In this document: positions 12,634-24,840 of the stretch, one piece after another
How the letters are laid out: every line of letters begins with the position of its first letter
Position numbering within the stretch: position 1 is the stretch's first letter
Origin: Gonapodya prolifera JEL478
Lineage: Eukaryota; Monoblepharomycota; Monoblepharidomycetes; Monoblepharidales; Gonapodyaceae
Direction of reading: 5' to 3'
DNA: 64,000 bases
Assembly (NCBI GenBank): GCA_001574975.1
Contig: KQ965761.1
Location: 330,052-394,051, forward strand
The notes under the pieces: generated by a model
The model's input: only the letters and a program-made list of their open reading frames with translations
The model's database searches: none
Told to the model about the DNA's origin: nothing
Position numbers and translations under genes: made by a program

Positions 12634-13824
12634 CGATTAGCGTAACATCGTAGTATACATTTTTCTCGTCCAAAGATTGTAAGACAGACCCCACACCGGA
12701 TGGGGCGTCTTCTGACCATCACTCTAATAAGAACAGATAATATCCTTGACTACACCAATAGGCCAGAGAGGGTGGGGAGCTCGGGAGTTCAGGGGCATAT
12801 GTCGTTTTGAGCTACAATTCCCGCACCGCAGGTGCGCAGATCCCCCTTCCGTCCCTCGTGCTGGTCGTGGGTGACCCATTACTGTCATGACCTTCACGCC
12901 AATATCCAAGCGTCGACCGCCTAGCATACTTTAAATAGAGTACCAAAGGCAGACAAAGAAAAGGCGGGTATTCATCATTGCTTGCTGTCTGGCTCCACTT
13001 AGATTCGACTTGCGGGGGAGGCCATTAGATGACGTCAAGCATTCTTCCCCCAGCCGCCAAAATATGAATCTACTGTAGAACACGAAAAGACCCCGTCGAC
13101 GCATTTTAGCACGCTAAGTATGGTTGCAGACGTATCTTCTGTATGAAGTCAGCAGGAAGCAGTTGCTCACTAGATTTTCGTCCTGCGATGGGCCGGCTCC
13201 AAGCTGAGCGCTTTACAGTTGACGAGTGACGTTGCAGAATTTGTCTTCGATGCTGGCACCGTGTGACTTTTAATGCTGAAGCAATGATGTTCTTCTTTTT
13301 TGAAGCAGAGATTGCATGTTGTACAGGACAGAACCAATATTACCTGTTCTACTGCCTCACGTGTTTGATTCCGGTAAACATTTTCATGAGATGGGCAGTT
13401 CGCAGCAAGTGTCCAGTTTCAAGAAATTTTCAACAGCGGTAAGAACAAGAGGAATTCTCGGTGTTTCGGTTGACCTTTGACTACTGACATTTGGCATTTT
13501 ATGGGTCCTTTACGCAATTTTCTGCCAAGAGAAGTGATATGTAAGAATAGAGTTTATGTAAGAGAGAATTTTCGTTTTGCTCCCCGCGGAAAAACCTATG
13601 TGTGACCTTCCGTAAAATGAACAGTTAAGAGGGAGAGTTTGAACCGTTATGACTAATGCGACTTCCGAATTTGATTGGAGGCAACTGACCCGGCCTTCCA
13701 TCAATGTCGAAAACAAGCAGACCCATCTGAAGTATTATTCAAGTTTTCAATTTCCTATACCCAAGAACGTCTCAAATTTGATTTTAGTTTTATCTTCCTG
13801 TCTACCAGCCCGACCTATAATTCG
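12634..13824. other. Intergenic, no gene recognised
   Basis: About 1.2 kb lies between the Opi3-like gene and the second Tra2-like gene. Open frames on both strands are short and of odd composition. One minus frame (12927-12724) has Cys and Arg but no recognisable family. No RNA gene or repeat was identified. The stretch may hold the two convergent 3' ends. Confidence 0.35.
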
Positions 13825-15063
13825 TCAATTATACCTACCCCTCGAATCTGACCTGCTCCTCCTTCTCCCGTATTTGTCACCCGTCGATCCTTTCCCAAAT
13901 CGTTCTCTTGACGGTGGTCTTGTCCTACCCGGCCGGTGAGGCCGCCTCGTGTCAGACCAGCGATGACGCAAGTTGCACTACAAACACCCGTACTCACCGA
14001 TCGTAGTATCCTCACCTGTCACGAGACCGCGATCTAACCTCTCCCCAGCACCATGATCTCGAGACCGGCTGCGGCGGCGTTTCGCACGGGTGTACTCGTA
14101 TCGAGAAAGTGGGCGTGAGCGGATTAAGGTGTCTCAATGAGGTGGCGATGGACTCCTAGTGAGAAGAGTTCGGTTCTGTTCATTTGTTCGGGAAACAGGA
14201 ATGCAAAAGCCGAACCTTGACTGACCCGCGTGGGCAAGAGGAGGCGAGTGCGGTATCGGGGCAGTGTTCGAAAAGTCCACAGGAATCCGGCGGTCGTTGT
14301 ACTTCTACACATCAAGATAATCAAAACAACCCTGAAAAACTCAAGAAGTTGACTCACGTAGCCATTCATTGCTTCTTTGGCTTTAACTGCGCCCTCTGAT
14401 GCTTTAATGATAGCGTCGAGAATCGACATCTGTTGAGCACGGTCAGTGGACCAAGAAAGCTTGGACCCACCAAGAGTCTCCACTATACCAAGTAAGAGGT
14501 TATTAGATGGCGGAGTTACCACATTTACTTCCACAACTCACTGTAAACGAACCCGTGGTCTTCGATCGAATGATAACGACTCTCTCAAACTCACCGTATC
14601 TCGAAAATAAATCGTCGAGGTCAGTTTCCTGTGAATGGTGCCGTACGGAGGCCGGGAAGGGGAAATGGGGACGTGAGAACAGTAGAGACTGGTGCCAAGG
14701 AAGCTGTCTAGGGGACCATAGTTCGAGGCTTGCCGACCAAGTAAACAGAAACTGGACGTTGCTCCAGCGTGATTCTGTGTAGGCTCCTTGTCCGTGTGAG
14801 GAAGCCTTGGACGTGTCCAATCCGAACTCCTAACCGGCCTTCCTGGAGCCGCCAAGCCGCTCCAACGAACGTACTTTGGTGTAGGTAGACGGATTAAAGC
14901 AGCCGAGAACTTTAGAACGCCTGAATCGGGAGGGAAAGACGAAGCTTAACGACCTGTTTGAGTCCATCAAAAAACCCTGACAGTAAAACGCACGCTTCCG
15001 GGATTTCGCGGGTTCCGCTTCGGGCTCTTCAGGAGCGTCCTGGTAGTCCGTGTCCGCAATCAT
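13825..15063 (-). CDS. Diverged Tra2-like SR protein copy (possibly decaying)
   Basis: This is a second transformer-2-type RRM gene with the same exon order as the copy at 1-1018. Readable exons are 15063 to about 14990 (start MIADTDYQDAPEEPE), 14920-14875 (RSKVLGCFNPSTYTK), 14628-14542 (ETDLDDLFSRYGEFERVVII), 14429-14358 (KASEGAVKAKEAMNGY), 14304-14226 (KYNDRRIPVDFSNTAP) and from 14132 downward (RYEYTRAKRRRSRSRDHGAG). A possible RS-rich last exon reads GRRRSRSDSRGRYN with TGA at 13827-13825, but its joining is uncertain; an earlier in-frame stop lies at 13980-13978. The central RRM exon is 87 nt against 106 nt in the other copy, a 19-nt loss that removes the RNP1 region. The frame is restored only if the next exon uses an acceptor at about 14430. 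The PTPGQYMGR link is lost. It may be a functional variant or a pseudogene on the way. Confidence 0.6.
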
Positions 15064-15208
15064 GCTCTCGTCCTCGATGAAGTTGACCCTCGAGTTCTTC
15101 ACGTGAAATTCGTGTTATTAAATTACATTATTTCGTTTAACATTTCTTCGTCCTTTTTTCAGAGCCCCCGCTCGAATAATAATTCGAATCATGCGCTACC
15201 TTTATCTA

Positions 15209-18200
15209 TTATTCCGACGCCTGCTTCAAATGCTTCACCAACGCCGCCGGAACGACATCCGCCGACGCCAGTCCGACGGTCCCGAACACGTGCTCCATCT
15301 GCTCTCCATAGGTCGCCAGGACCCAGTTCCAGTACGGTGTCGACAAAGTGTCGTCAGAGTCGAACTTCTTGAACTCAGTCGTCAGCGCTGTTTGCCGCGG
15401 GGTGTCGAGTGGAACTTCGGGTTCGATAGCGTCGAAGAGAGAACCGTACGCTGCAAATGAAAGGCGGAAGAGTGCTCGCTTAGACCCACGCTTTAAAGCA
15501 TGGACCGACGTGAGCATACCTGATCCAATGCTGTTCGTTGCGTCCTCCCATCCTTTATCGTCATCACTATCACTATCACTTTCATCGCCACCCGCATTTG
15601 GCGTCCTATTGAAGAACTCTTCCGCAACGCTGGCGATATCCGACGTGTCCTTGGCCCTCTTGTCCGATAGCAAGCCAGCCCGCGCGGCGGTGAGGGTGAT
15701 GGCAGGGTTCTTGAGCCCGAGCCCACCAGCGAGAACCGGCCAGTAAATCCAGCATTCTGTAGAACACGAACATTTAACGGGTGTCAGCAACGCAGGCCAC
15801 GACATGCTCGCACCTGGAACTTCTTCAGTTTCCATCGCCGTCCCCTTCAGAAGCGTCTCCTTGATCATCCTTTGAACCAACCGCACGATCCCCTCACCAC
15901 TTCCAGCTCCCGCTCTGGCTCTGCTCTGCACCTTGAGCGACTCTTCCACCAGCTCAACACCGAGCGCCACCGAAGTCCTCGCAATCGCCTGGATCCTGGT
16001 CACGCGGGCATTGTAAGCATTGACGGTACCAAGGGCCGACCCGGCCGCGCGCGCCACATCCTTCTCCAAGCCGTCGAGCTCGGCCGCGATGACGGTCTCG
16101 TCCAGATGCCACTCCCCACTCTCCTGGAGGGTCAGCCCGCCCCACCGCACAGGCCCAATCGGGAGGGCGGACGGAAGGGCCGGCTGCTGGTCCGCGCGGA
16201 CACCAGGCACGCCAACGGCGCCACTCTTCTCGCTATTGACCTCGAGCCCGCACCGACGGAGGTACTCCGTGAGGGCCGTCCATGCCTTGAGAGCCTCGTC
16301 GTCGCTGCGCGCCCACAAGTAAATATCGTCGTGCTGCCGGGCCAAGTGGACCGCACCCTTGGTCGCACGGAGGACGGCGACGTCAAGGCCGAAAAGGACA
16401 AGCTCCGACACGAGCATGGAGAGGTCGAACGATTGCGGGACACCCCGGGCGACGACGTGGGGCGCTGCCGGCGTCCCGATGAGCACGGTTGGGGAGAGGA
16501 AGCGTCGGAAGAAGGAGAGCCAGCGATCGGGGACACCGATGGTTTCGAGGACTGGGTGGCATGAGTTGGTGGGGTGGTGAGGTGAGGGCTCAGGGGAAGG
16601 AAGAGACGAGTGACCTACATTTCATGAGCAGGGGGTGCGGAAGGGAGGGACCGAAATTCTGTCCGAAGGGAGTCGCTTGGTTGGAGGACCAACCGGCACT
16701 CGCAAGACGGCACAAGTTCCTACCTTGATATCCGACGCCACCACAACCGTCCTCCCGGTAGGCGCTCCCGCATGTTTCCCCAACCTCACTTCTGCAGCCA
16801 TGTACTCCAACAACCTTGCCTTGGCGCCTCCCTGTCCCTCTGTATCGTCACCGGCGTCCACGGACTGGTACCTCCGGGCCTCTTGCGCGGCGGCGTCGGT
16901 ACTATTCGGCAGCGCGGCGAGGAAGATGAGCTCTCGGCGCTGGCGGCGGTGGTAGGCGACGGAGTCGTAGTTGGGGTAGGAAGAGGTGGAGGGGGTGATG
17001 GATGTGACCAGGGCAGACCAGAAGGTGTTGAGGGCACCGTTGAGGTGTACGGACCACCGGATGCCGAGGATCTAGAGGACAGATTGGTGTTGGTTGTGGA
17101 GGTTGAGCAGTGACCGCAAAAACATGGACGTGAGAGGAAGCGACGCAACATACCTGGAGCACCAAGGCATTGAGCACATCCACGTGGACAAACGCCCTCG
17201 TCTTCCCGTTCTTCCCCGTCTCGACTCTCAGCTCCTTGGCGCTCTTCGCATCCCACTCCCACTCATCGAACCCATCAACGAGGATCGTTGCGCACCCACA
17301 GTACTCCTTTACGAGATCCTCCGAGGCGAGAATGTCGCGCAGGAAGGCGGTCTCGCGATGGTCCAGGAGGCACTGCCGCAGCAGCACCGTCGCAGCGGAC
17401 TTGAGTTCTTCTGGCGTTACCCGGAACGTGGCGGTAAGGGGTTGTGGTTTATCGCTGGGCTTGCAGAAGTCGGAGATGGACTAACGGGGTTGGATGGAAT
17501 GAGTTCAACGTGGACAGCGCAAGGAGTGGAAGAGGCAATAGGCTCACAGCTTTCAACTTAGCCAGCTCTGAGCCCATTCCAGCAAAGACTTCGTCAACTA
17601 CGGAGATGTCGAAGGTTCCTTCTGGAACGGGAGTGGCGAGGTCTTTCAACGAGCCGAGAAAGGATTCTAAATCGCCACCATCCGCAGCCAGTTCTGCGAC
17701 TTCTGCATCGCCCTCGTCAGAACCGGAAAGGTCGATTTTGTCGGACGACTTGGACGCTTCGTCCAACCACTGAGAGAGGACTCTGCCAAACAGCCAGGCC
17801 TGTGGGCGGTGGAAACACCAGGGAACTGAGCTAAAATAATCTTGAAAAAAGTGAAACGAAGCGTGAAAGCTCACATAATCTGCCCTCTTTCGTCCCTTCT
17901 CGATTTCATCCATCAATTTGGCATGCCACATGTCGAGCACGGCCTGCGACACCGACGCGTCGCCGCACTTAAGACGCTCGAGCATGTTGTCTAGGTTGGC
18001 GATGTTGGGGTGGGCGGGCGAGTTGGAGAATCGCAAGGATTTGAGGCCCTCGTAGAGAATTTGGACTTGGTCCGCTCGAGAGCTGGCGTATCATTTCAGT
18101 GGTAGAGCAAGAGCCACCAAAGTAGACGTATTGATTAGTTTTCATCTCAACAATCAAGGTGACAGCAAGGGAGCGACTCACGTCTTCTGTTCGGCATCAC

Positions 18201-18306
18201 GGAGCACGGTCACGGTTTCGTACGTCTTCCCGATCCGCTCTCTGTGGCGCGTCAGCTCGCGAAGCTTTACTGAGGCAGCGGGAACGACTTGCGACAGGAA
18301 AACCAT
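15209..18306 (-). CDS. rvt: rvt: cellular reverse-transcriptase-related protein
   Basis: rvt genes are domesticated, single-gene reverse transcriptase relatives found in fungi and a few other groups, outside any transposon. The ATG at 18306 opens MVFLSQVVPAASVKLRELTR. A helical N-terminus follows (DQVQILYEGLKSLRFSNSP, SQAVLDMWHAKLMDEIEKG). Next come AWLFGRVLSQWLDEASKSSD, the conserved block YHRRQRRELIFLAALPNSTD and ARRYQSV, then VVVASDIK, where the Asp is RT motif A. The following exon has LETIGVPDRWLSFFRRFLSP and RGVPQSFDLSMLVSELVLFG. Motif C is ARQHDDIYLWA with its paired Asp, then CGLEVNSEKSG as motif D. WIYWPVLAGGLGLKNP is typical of rvt. The stop is at 15211-15209. Internal GT-AG introns, for example near 16724 and 15780, are consistent. 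No LTR, endonuclease or TIR is seen around it. Confidence 0.85.
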
Positions 18307-19022
18307 CGATGGTGCGGTGGAGAAGGTCACTTGCCCGGAAGAGATTTAGGGCTGGTGTCTCAGATTTTGAGATATATTTGACTGGTTATATTCCAAGCAC
18401 CGATCAATGGCAGACTGTACACACTATGTCCAATCAAAAGGAAGCGTGACTAGGCTGTCTGAACTGTATGGAAAACCCATCCTCTAACACTTGGATCAGG
18501 GTCACTGGCGAAGCCAAGTTTTGTTGAGACTCTTCGAAACTCTCACTTCGTTACTTGTGTATAGTATTCGTGTCAACTCTTTCTGATCATGGAGTGAAGC
18601 AGGTCCTAACTTTATATCGGTATGGACTGGACTACCTGATCGTTTCGGACACCGTCTGCCCGACTCAGGCAAGGAAGACAGAAACTCTCTCGACTCCCTG
18701 ACACTGCACAACTCAGATAAGAAAATGGGCCATGCGAGTGTTCTGACGTTCCATATCCCGCAAGTACTGCTCTTTGTCGGATTACTCCTCGGGTCCAGCC
18801 GAGAGGGAGCTGACCACGGCTGCTTCACTTCGGCGAAATCCAATATATATCTTCTCCTTTTCTCTCCCCCACAGACATCGACCGCGCCGCTCTCGAACAA
18901 GTTCGTGAACGCGCATCTGCGATAGGGTTTTCCGAATTGAAATCGTGGCCCCTGTGCCGGGGAACTGCTCGCCAAGCTTAACCCCAAATCGGGACTCCGC
19001 TCTTCTCCACCTCCCAGTCGCG
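18307..19022. other. Divergent promoter region between rvt and GH7-like gene A
   Basis: About 700 bases separate two genes transcribed away from each other, so both promoters must lie here. The minus-strand open frame 18987-18502 reads without obvious domains and is probably chance. A run reading tatatatc at 18842-18849 could be a TATA-like element about 175 bases ahead of the GH7-like start. Confidence 0.4.
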
Positions 19023-21483
19023 ATGGGCAGGCTTACGCTGCGCGGTGCCATCTGGGCGCTATTTTCAGTCCTGGCACTCGTTTTCCTCTCTCGCGCGGCG
19101 TCTGCGTCTCTGTCAGGGTCGAGTATGGAAAGGCAGGGACGTGGCGCCAGCGCCGGCAGGAGAGATTTGTCCAAGCGGCAAACGAGGACATGCGATGCGA
19201 TTCACGCAGCGTATTCGTCTGGTGAGTGGGTGCACGTGCATCGATTGAACCCCGACGTTGGCTCGGGGCCAATCTTGACATCGGCGCCATTGATACCTCA
19301 ACAATTTTTGCTTGGACGGTCAGGAACCCTAATGACGTACCAAGACTTTCAAGATTGGGCCAACTGGAAATGCAGCACCTGGTGAGTCTTTCCATCTCAT
19401 GCCCGCCCCGCCACTGGCCAATTCGGCCCTCGACGCCATACAGGTATCCAGGTGGAATCGGTACTCGCACGTGCGATTCCATTCACGCTTCATACGTTGC
19501 GGGTGAGTTCAAATTACTCTCTCGCATTGATTCGCATCTTATCTCATCATGACATATATTTCGGAATTCCAATCGTCAACTGCACGCATGCCGCATCCGC
19601 ACTCCAGGTTTCACCATGGTCTCACAGGACTACGCCGACTGGGCGAGCTGGTCCTGCAATACATGTACGTACTCAAAGAGACCAATTTTGAGTCGCTTCC
19701 CGACCATCACGACGTCGTGCTGAACCTGACTCAATCGCGATATAGGGTTCCCTGGCGGCATTGGCAGTCCCGCCGCAGCCGCCACGACGACCCGTCGCTT
19801 AACCACCACGACGACCGCGCGGGCTACGACGACGGGCCCGGCGACAACCACTGTTCGCGCAACAACGTCCACCATGTCGGCAACCGTGAGAACCACGTCT
19901 GCGACACGGACGACGACAGTCGTGGCTCAGACGTCGACTGCAACGACTTTGCCTGCGGTGACTTCGACCCAGACCACTGCGACGAGTACTGCTCTGCCGA
20001 CTTCGACCCAGACCACGGTGTCGAGCACAGCTCCTCCAACTTCCACTCAGACTACGGCGACAAGTACCGCTCTTCCGACTTCCACGACCAGTACGCAAAC
20101 GACCGCAACAAGTACTGCTCCTCCAATCTCGACCCAGACTACAGCGACAGGGACAACTGTCGCCCCGCCGACCAGCTCCACAACCTCCCAAACGACCATA
20201 AAAACTGCTGCTCCTTCAACAAGCTCAACAACCTCTCAAACGGCCACTACAAGTGTCGCCCCGTCAACCTTCAAGACTACTCAAACCAAAGCCGTCACTT
20301 CCACATCACAAACAACAGCCCTGGCGCCCATCACAACCTCCACCATCACCAAAACCACAAGCACAACCGCCCTCTCCGGGTTCCCCCTCAATTACATCAC
20401 GTGCACGTCCGGATGGTCCTGCACGCGTCAAACGCGCAACCTCGTCGTCAACGGGGGCTCCTTCGACTTCTCCACGCAACCCATGACGTCGCTCTCCCCC
20501 TACGCAATGCAAGCCGACGGCGGCATCGGTGTGATCATGCTCAACGCTGCGGGGACGGGCCACGAGATCTTCAAGTTGAAAAACAAGGTGCTGTGGTTTA
20601 CCATGGACGTGAGTAAGGTGCAGTGCGGGTACAATGCCGCGCTGTACTTCTCGCAAATGAACGTCAATGCTGCGCCTGGGACGGTGAGTTCACGTTTCGG
20701 ATTGGCGCAGAACACACGGAGCCTCAAACCTTCCCACCCCCCCACCACCACACAAAAACAACAGGGCTACTGTGATGCCCAAGGCACCTGCATGGAATTC
20801 GACGCTCAAGAAGCCAACGTGGGCGGGACATCCTTTGCATCGCACTCATGCGTGTCCACGTCGGGCCCGCCATGCGACCCATGGGGGTGCGGTGCCAAGT
20901 CCCGGCTCTCGGACTGGGGTTCCGTGGGCGTGGGCAAGACCATTGACACGCTGAAACCCATCACGGTCGCAACGACGTTCAGTACGAACGATGGTACGGA
21001 TACGGGGACGTTGACGTCGATCACGCAGACGTTCTTTCAGGGTGGAAAGCAATATTCATTTATGGTTGTGAGTGGTTAGATGGGTGTTGTGGCGGGGGAA
21101 ATATTTTTGGGGCTTGGTGCTTGATCATTGATTCCTGGCCTAGGTCAATGACGGCAACTGCGCCAATTCCAACCCCACGTACTGGAGCACCACCGGTCGT
21201 CTTCCCGCCCTTTCTCAGTGAGTTTTCCACTCTCCCGTACCACCGTACACCTCTCTCTTCANCCCCCCCCCCCCGCAGAGCAATGGACATCGGCATGACG
21301 CTTATTCTCTCTTTCTGGGGCTCCGGAGGTGCGAGTATGTCGTGGCTGGACCTGTACCCGTCCAACACGGACTGCTTGAGCGCCAGCGGGAGCGTCAACC
21401 GCGCCGTGTGGAGTAATATCGCCATCACGTCGGGACCCGCTAATGCCGCTAATTTGGCAAAGGTGCAGGCATCGTTTGTGTGA
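19023..21483 (+). CDS. Secreted GH7-like protein A with N-terminal Cys/Trp modules
   Basis: This is a predicted secreted enzyme of the cellobiohydrolase/endoglucanase family GH7, in an unusual shortened form. It starts at 19023 with a signal peptide (MGRLTLRGAIWALFSVLALV) and a dibasic KR site. Two 37-residue modules follow: TCDAIHAAYSSG..QDFQDWANWKCSTWYPGG, then TCDSIHASYVAG..QDYADWASWSCNTWFPGG, each split at the same points by introns. A long Thr/Ser/Pro linker comes next. The catalytic part has ITCTSGWSCTRQTRNLVVN, LKNKVLWFTMDVSKVQCGY, NAALYF and GYCDAQ. The motif MEFDAQEAN matches the GH7 E-x-D-x-x-E pattern (EMDIWEAN in classical enzymes). It continues with PITVATTFSTNDGTDTGTL, then GGASMSWLDLYP and VWSNIAITSGPAN. 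Between GYCDAQ and the catalytic motif most of the usual loop is missing. An ambiguous base (N, 21262) beside a C-run lies in the last intron. Confidence 0.75.
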
Positions 21484-21975
21484 GGGAAGGGAGACGTAGG
21501 AAGGGTGAGCTGTGTGTTCGGTTTGGTGTCAACGAGTGCAATGTTGACGTTTGCTGTATCGATTTCCTTGTACTTAGATTCTCTACTACTCTGTCGCCTG
21601 CATTTTGGACATAGTATTATTTTGATGAACGTACTGACAATCTAATACGGCATAATGGTACCTGTGTCTGCACTCAGCTTTATTGATCTGGATATTTGAC
21701 AAGTTTCACAGATGTGCCCTTCGACTAGAAACGCTCCCGCAACTCTCGCCTCATCCTAGTTGACCATCTCACTGAGTTGCTGCTTCCTAATCCGCCCTCA
21801 CGACGTTTGAACTGGTAGAGCCGCGGAGCTCTGATTGGCCACAGTCCCTGCGACAACAGAGCTTCGATTGGCCAACAACGCAACCCCATTCAGCAGGGCG
21901 CCGCACTGGGCGCACATAAAAGACATCGCCAGATGCCACTCGGTCCTAGAATCGCGAAGAGGCAAGCGCGCTACA
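21484..21975. other. Intergenic between GH7-like A and FSP1-like gene
   Basis: About 490 bases hold the 3' UTR of the GH7-like gene and the promoter of the flavoprotein gene. The minus-strand frame at 22004-21798 overlaps the flavoprotein start and has no family signal. Nothing else is seen. Confidence 0.4.
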
Positions 21976-23497
21976 ATGCCAGAATCGTTCAAGAACATTG
22001 TCATAGGGGGCGGTTCCTACGGGGGTGAGCTTTCTCTCCCCATCCTCCTCAGTGGTACACCGTGATCCCTAGTAGAGCCCATTTCTGACTAACAATCCTT
22101 CCCCACCAAAAAGGATGCGCCGCACTCCTCGCTCTCCGGGATAAGCTCCCCGCCGGTTACAGAATTATCGTAGTTGAGCCACGGTCGCATTTTCACTACA
22201 CGTTCGCGTTCCTTCGGGCGTCGGTTGTGCCGGATTTCGGTGAGCTGAGTTGTTGTTCATTGGCGGTGATGCCGGACCGCGGACTGTGTACAACCGCCGT
22301 ACCATGATGCTCCCCACCACCTCCCACCACACCAGAACGTGACCTCTTCATCCCATACAATGGACTCTTCCCATCCGACTCTCCCCACTTCCTCGTCCAC
22401 GCCAAAGTGTCCGAAGTCACACACACCCACGTCGTGCTCGACCGCCCCACTTCCGACTCCCGCCTCGCCTCCACCTCCGACGCCCCCACACATATTCCCT
22501 ACACCTACCTCGTCTACGCCGCGGGCGCGCAACACCCCTCCCCCACCGAAATGACACAAATCGACTCCCTCGCCGCCTCGGTCTCCGAGCTCAAATCCTA
22601 CCAGTCTCGTATCATCTCCGCTACCTCCATCGTGATCGTGGGCGGGGGCGGGTCTGGGATCGAGCTTGCCGCCGAGATCGCCGAGCGGTACCCGCGGAAG
22701 GAGGTCGTGCTTGTTCATTCTCGGGAGCGGTACATGGAGGCCTACGGGACGGGGATCCATGATGTGATTCGTGGGATTTTGGAGAAGCTTGGGGTGAGGA
22801 TGGTGTTTGGGGAACGGGTTGCGGCGGTGGAGGATGGCAATAAGAAGGAGGAAGCGGGGAGGAAGGTCGTGAGGACGATAAAGGGGACTGAGATTGAAGC
22901 GGATCTTGTGGTGAGTCTTCGTGCGCGGCGCAGTGCATTCAGCGTTGATACTCGCAACTGGTATTTAACTCAACGACTATCCCTCTCTCTCTCGACATCT
23001 GTCAGCTCTGGTGCACAGGCCTCAAACCCCGCTCGGCGCCCTTACAATCCCTCTCCCCAAGCTCAGTCGACCCCAAAACCTCCTTCGTCAAAGTCCTCCC
23101 CACGCTGCAACTCGCTGACGTCGCCTTCCCCAACATCTTCGCATGCGGGGACATCGCCGACACGGCCGACATGAAACTGGCCCGGACCGCATTAATCCAG
23201 GCCGGGGTCGTCGCTGAAAACATCCTCGCTCTCATCTCCTCCTCGCTCGCCTCGCCGGGGTCGGAAGCCGCTCTTTTACCGACCCTCAAAGTCCCACAAA
23301 TCGGAATGTTGGCGCGCGGGATCCATATGCCGATGGGCCACTCGAGCGCATTGGCGATACCGCTGCCGCCGTTCGGGTGGCAGGTGGCGTTAAATACCTG
23401 GTTTTTGGATGCGCTCAAGGCTGACGACACTTTGGGCGCGGGAAGGTTGTGGAAGCTTTTGGAGGCGGAGGGCGAGAGGCCCGCAGCGAAATCGTGA
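21976..23497 (+). CDS. FSP1/AIFM2-like NAD(P)H:quinone oxidoreductase flavoprotein
   Basis: This is a member of the pyridine nucleotide-disulphide oxidoreductase superfamily close to apoptosis-inducing factor-like AIFM2/FSP1, which reduces quinones with NAD(P)H. Exons are 21976-22024, 22114-22239, 22336-22910 and 23006-23497, all joined in frame by GT-AG introns. The start MPESFKNIVIGGGSYGGCAA carries the FAD-binding Gly motif. RIIVVEPRSHFHYTFAFLR follows. The second nucleotide-binding fold has SIVIVGGGGSGIELAAEIAE and VVLVHSRERYM. LWCTGLKPRS and FPNIFACGDIAD complete the FAD site. The length (about 415 residues) suits the family. It lies between the two paralogous GH7-like genes, so either it was trapped by a tandem duplication or one copy moved. 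There is no evidence that it works with them. Confidence 0.85.
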
Positions 23498-23691
23498 TTT
23501 TTTATTTGGTAGTTTTTTAGATATGCGCATGTGCCCCATAGCTTTTCGGCCAGGCATAATATTGTAAAACGACTAAATGAAATATCTCGCTAGATTTTAT
23601 CTTTTCCTTACCTTTCACTCCTTTCATGTTTTTAGAGATTTGAGAGAAATTAGAAAACTTCTCTCTTTCGGTTTTTCATATATTTAGGTGT

Positions 23692-24435
23692 TTACTTTTC
23701 GGCCAAGGGAGCCAACCCCGCCGGAAATATCGCACCAGGAAGATCGCGGAAAGAGTATGTCGTAGATAGTTGGTTATATCTCTCCTGGGGTTCTCCTCCT
23801 GTCTGTCCGCAACTTGAACCATGGAGCCCTCGATTCTGAAGGACAGAGAGGCCGAGCATGATCGGCGAGCAGCTCACACAATGCGCAGAAGAAGCTTCGA
23901 GCTGCGGCGTGTCGGAGAAGACGCAGTTGCACTTGAAACCGAGGTTATTTTCGATGAGCGCCACACAATCTGACGGTGTTAGTCTCCCAACAGGGATTGC
24001 ACCCCAAAACATGTAAAATCGAAATTGTACTATTTTACCAAAGAGACCGAAGTTCCATAAAATTTGGAATGCGCTAGAGGGGGGCGAACCTCAAATTCCT
24101 TGGTCGAAACAGTTGCTTGTTTTGAATTATCGCAGTGGCCGAAAAGCCACGCTATATGCATGTGCAGATATTTGTAAAAATAGAAAGGCGGTTGCCTGTT
24201 TTTTAAATTCAAGTCCTGATGATGTATTCGCGTGATGGCTGATCATTTTATCGACACTCGGATTCAAAGTGTTGCATGCACCAAATGAACGTACGTCCAT
24301 CCAAAGGCAACATCGGGCACCGTTTGTCGATAGTGACGTGAAGGCGGCCGGCGGATATACATCAATCCGACATGTGCTTGACAGTTGAGTCGCCGCCAAG
24401 ACCCCGAGCGCAAGTGTGAGTTTTTGTTCTTTCAC
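23692..24435 (-). CDS. Possible small cysteine-rich secreted protein
   Basis: A minus-strand frame from an ATG at 24012 to a stop at 23692 reads with many Cys (PSDCVALIENNLGFKCNCV, ASSAHCVSCSPIML, GLHGSSCGQ) and ends LPGAIFPAGLAPLAEK. An upstream frame around 24435-24235 has a hydrophobic stretch (KLTLALGVLAAT) that could be a signal-peptide exon, but no ATG opens it. If spliced together, the product would resemble a small secreted Cys-rich fungal protein. It sits between the flavoprotein and GH7-like gene B. The call rests on composition only and may be wrong. Confidence 0.3.
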
Positions 24436-24840
24436 GGCTCATCTGGCACCCCACCACCCAGTGCTCCCGAACCACTTTCATTTCTTATCAAGAGGCAAAA
24501 AAGCACAATGTTACTATACTGTATTTCCCCTTCTGCGCTCTTTTCTGTACCCTTTTGCGACCAGATCGGCACCCCAATTGAGGCACAGCGAGGCACCTGC
24601 TTCGGGGATTCCTCACCCGGCATTAAAAGTCTCCATCGCAACCCAATACTCGCGCAATTGGTTTCTCCGGTGCGTTCAAAACCACTGCCCTGCCCCGTCG
24701 CAATCTCGAAAGCTCACCGCCCGGTGTCTCTTTGCTTCGATCCGCCAACACTTTCGCTCATCCTTGTTCGTCAACAAGGTCCCCAAGCAGAAGCAGATCG
24801 CATCTCCTGCTTCCTCCGTCTCCCACACTTCCACATCGCA

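Noticed and set aside
15872-16564. Plus-strand frame of 230 codons
   Set aside because: It runs opposite the RT domain of rvt, whose motifs on the minus strand are clear.
18502-18987. Minus-strand frame between rvt and GH7-like gene A
   Set aside because: No family signal, no intron structure, and it lies where two divergent promoters are needed.
19799-20191. Possible CRISPR-like or spacer array
   Set aside because: The repeats are short, irregular codon repeats inside a coding linker, in a eukaryotic gene with introns.
19549-20616. Plus-strand His/Asp/Asn-rich frame of 355 codons
   Set aside because: It is an out-of-frame reading of the Thr-rich linker of GH7-like gene A. The other frame continues into the GH7-like domain.
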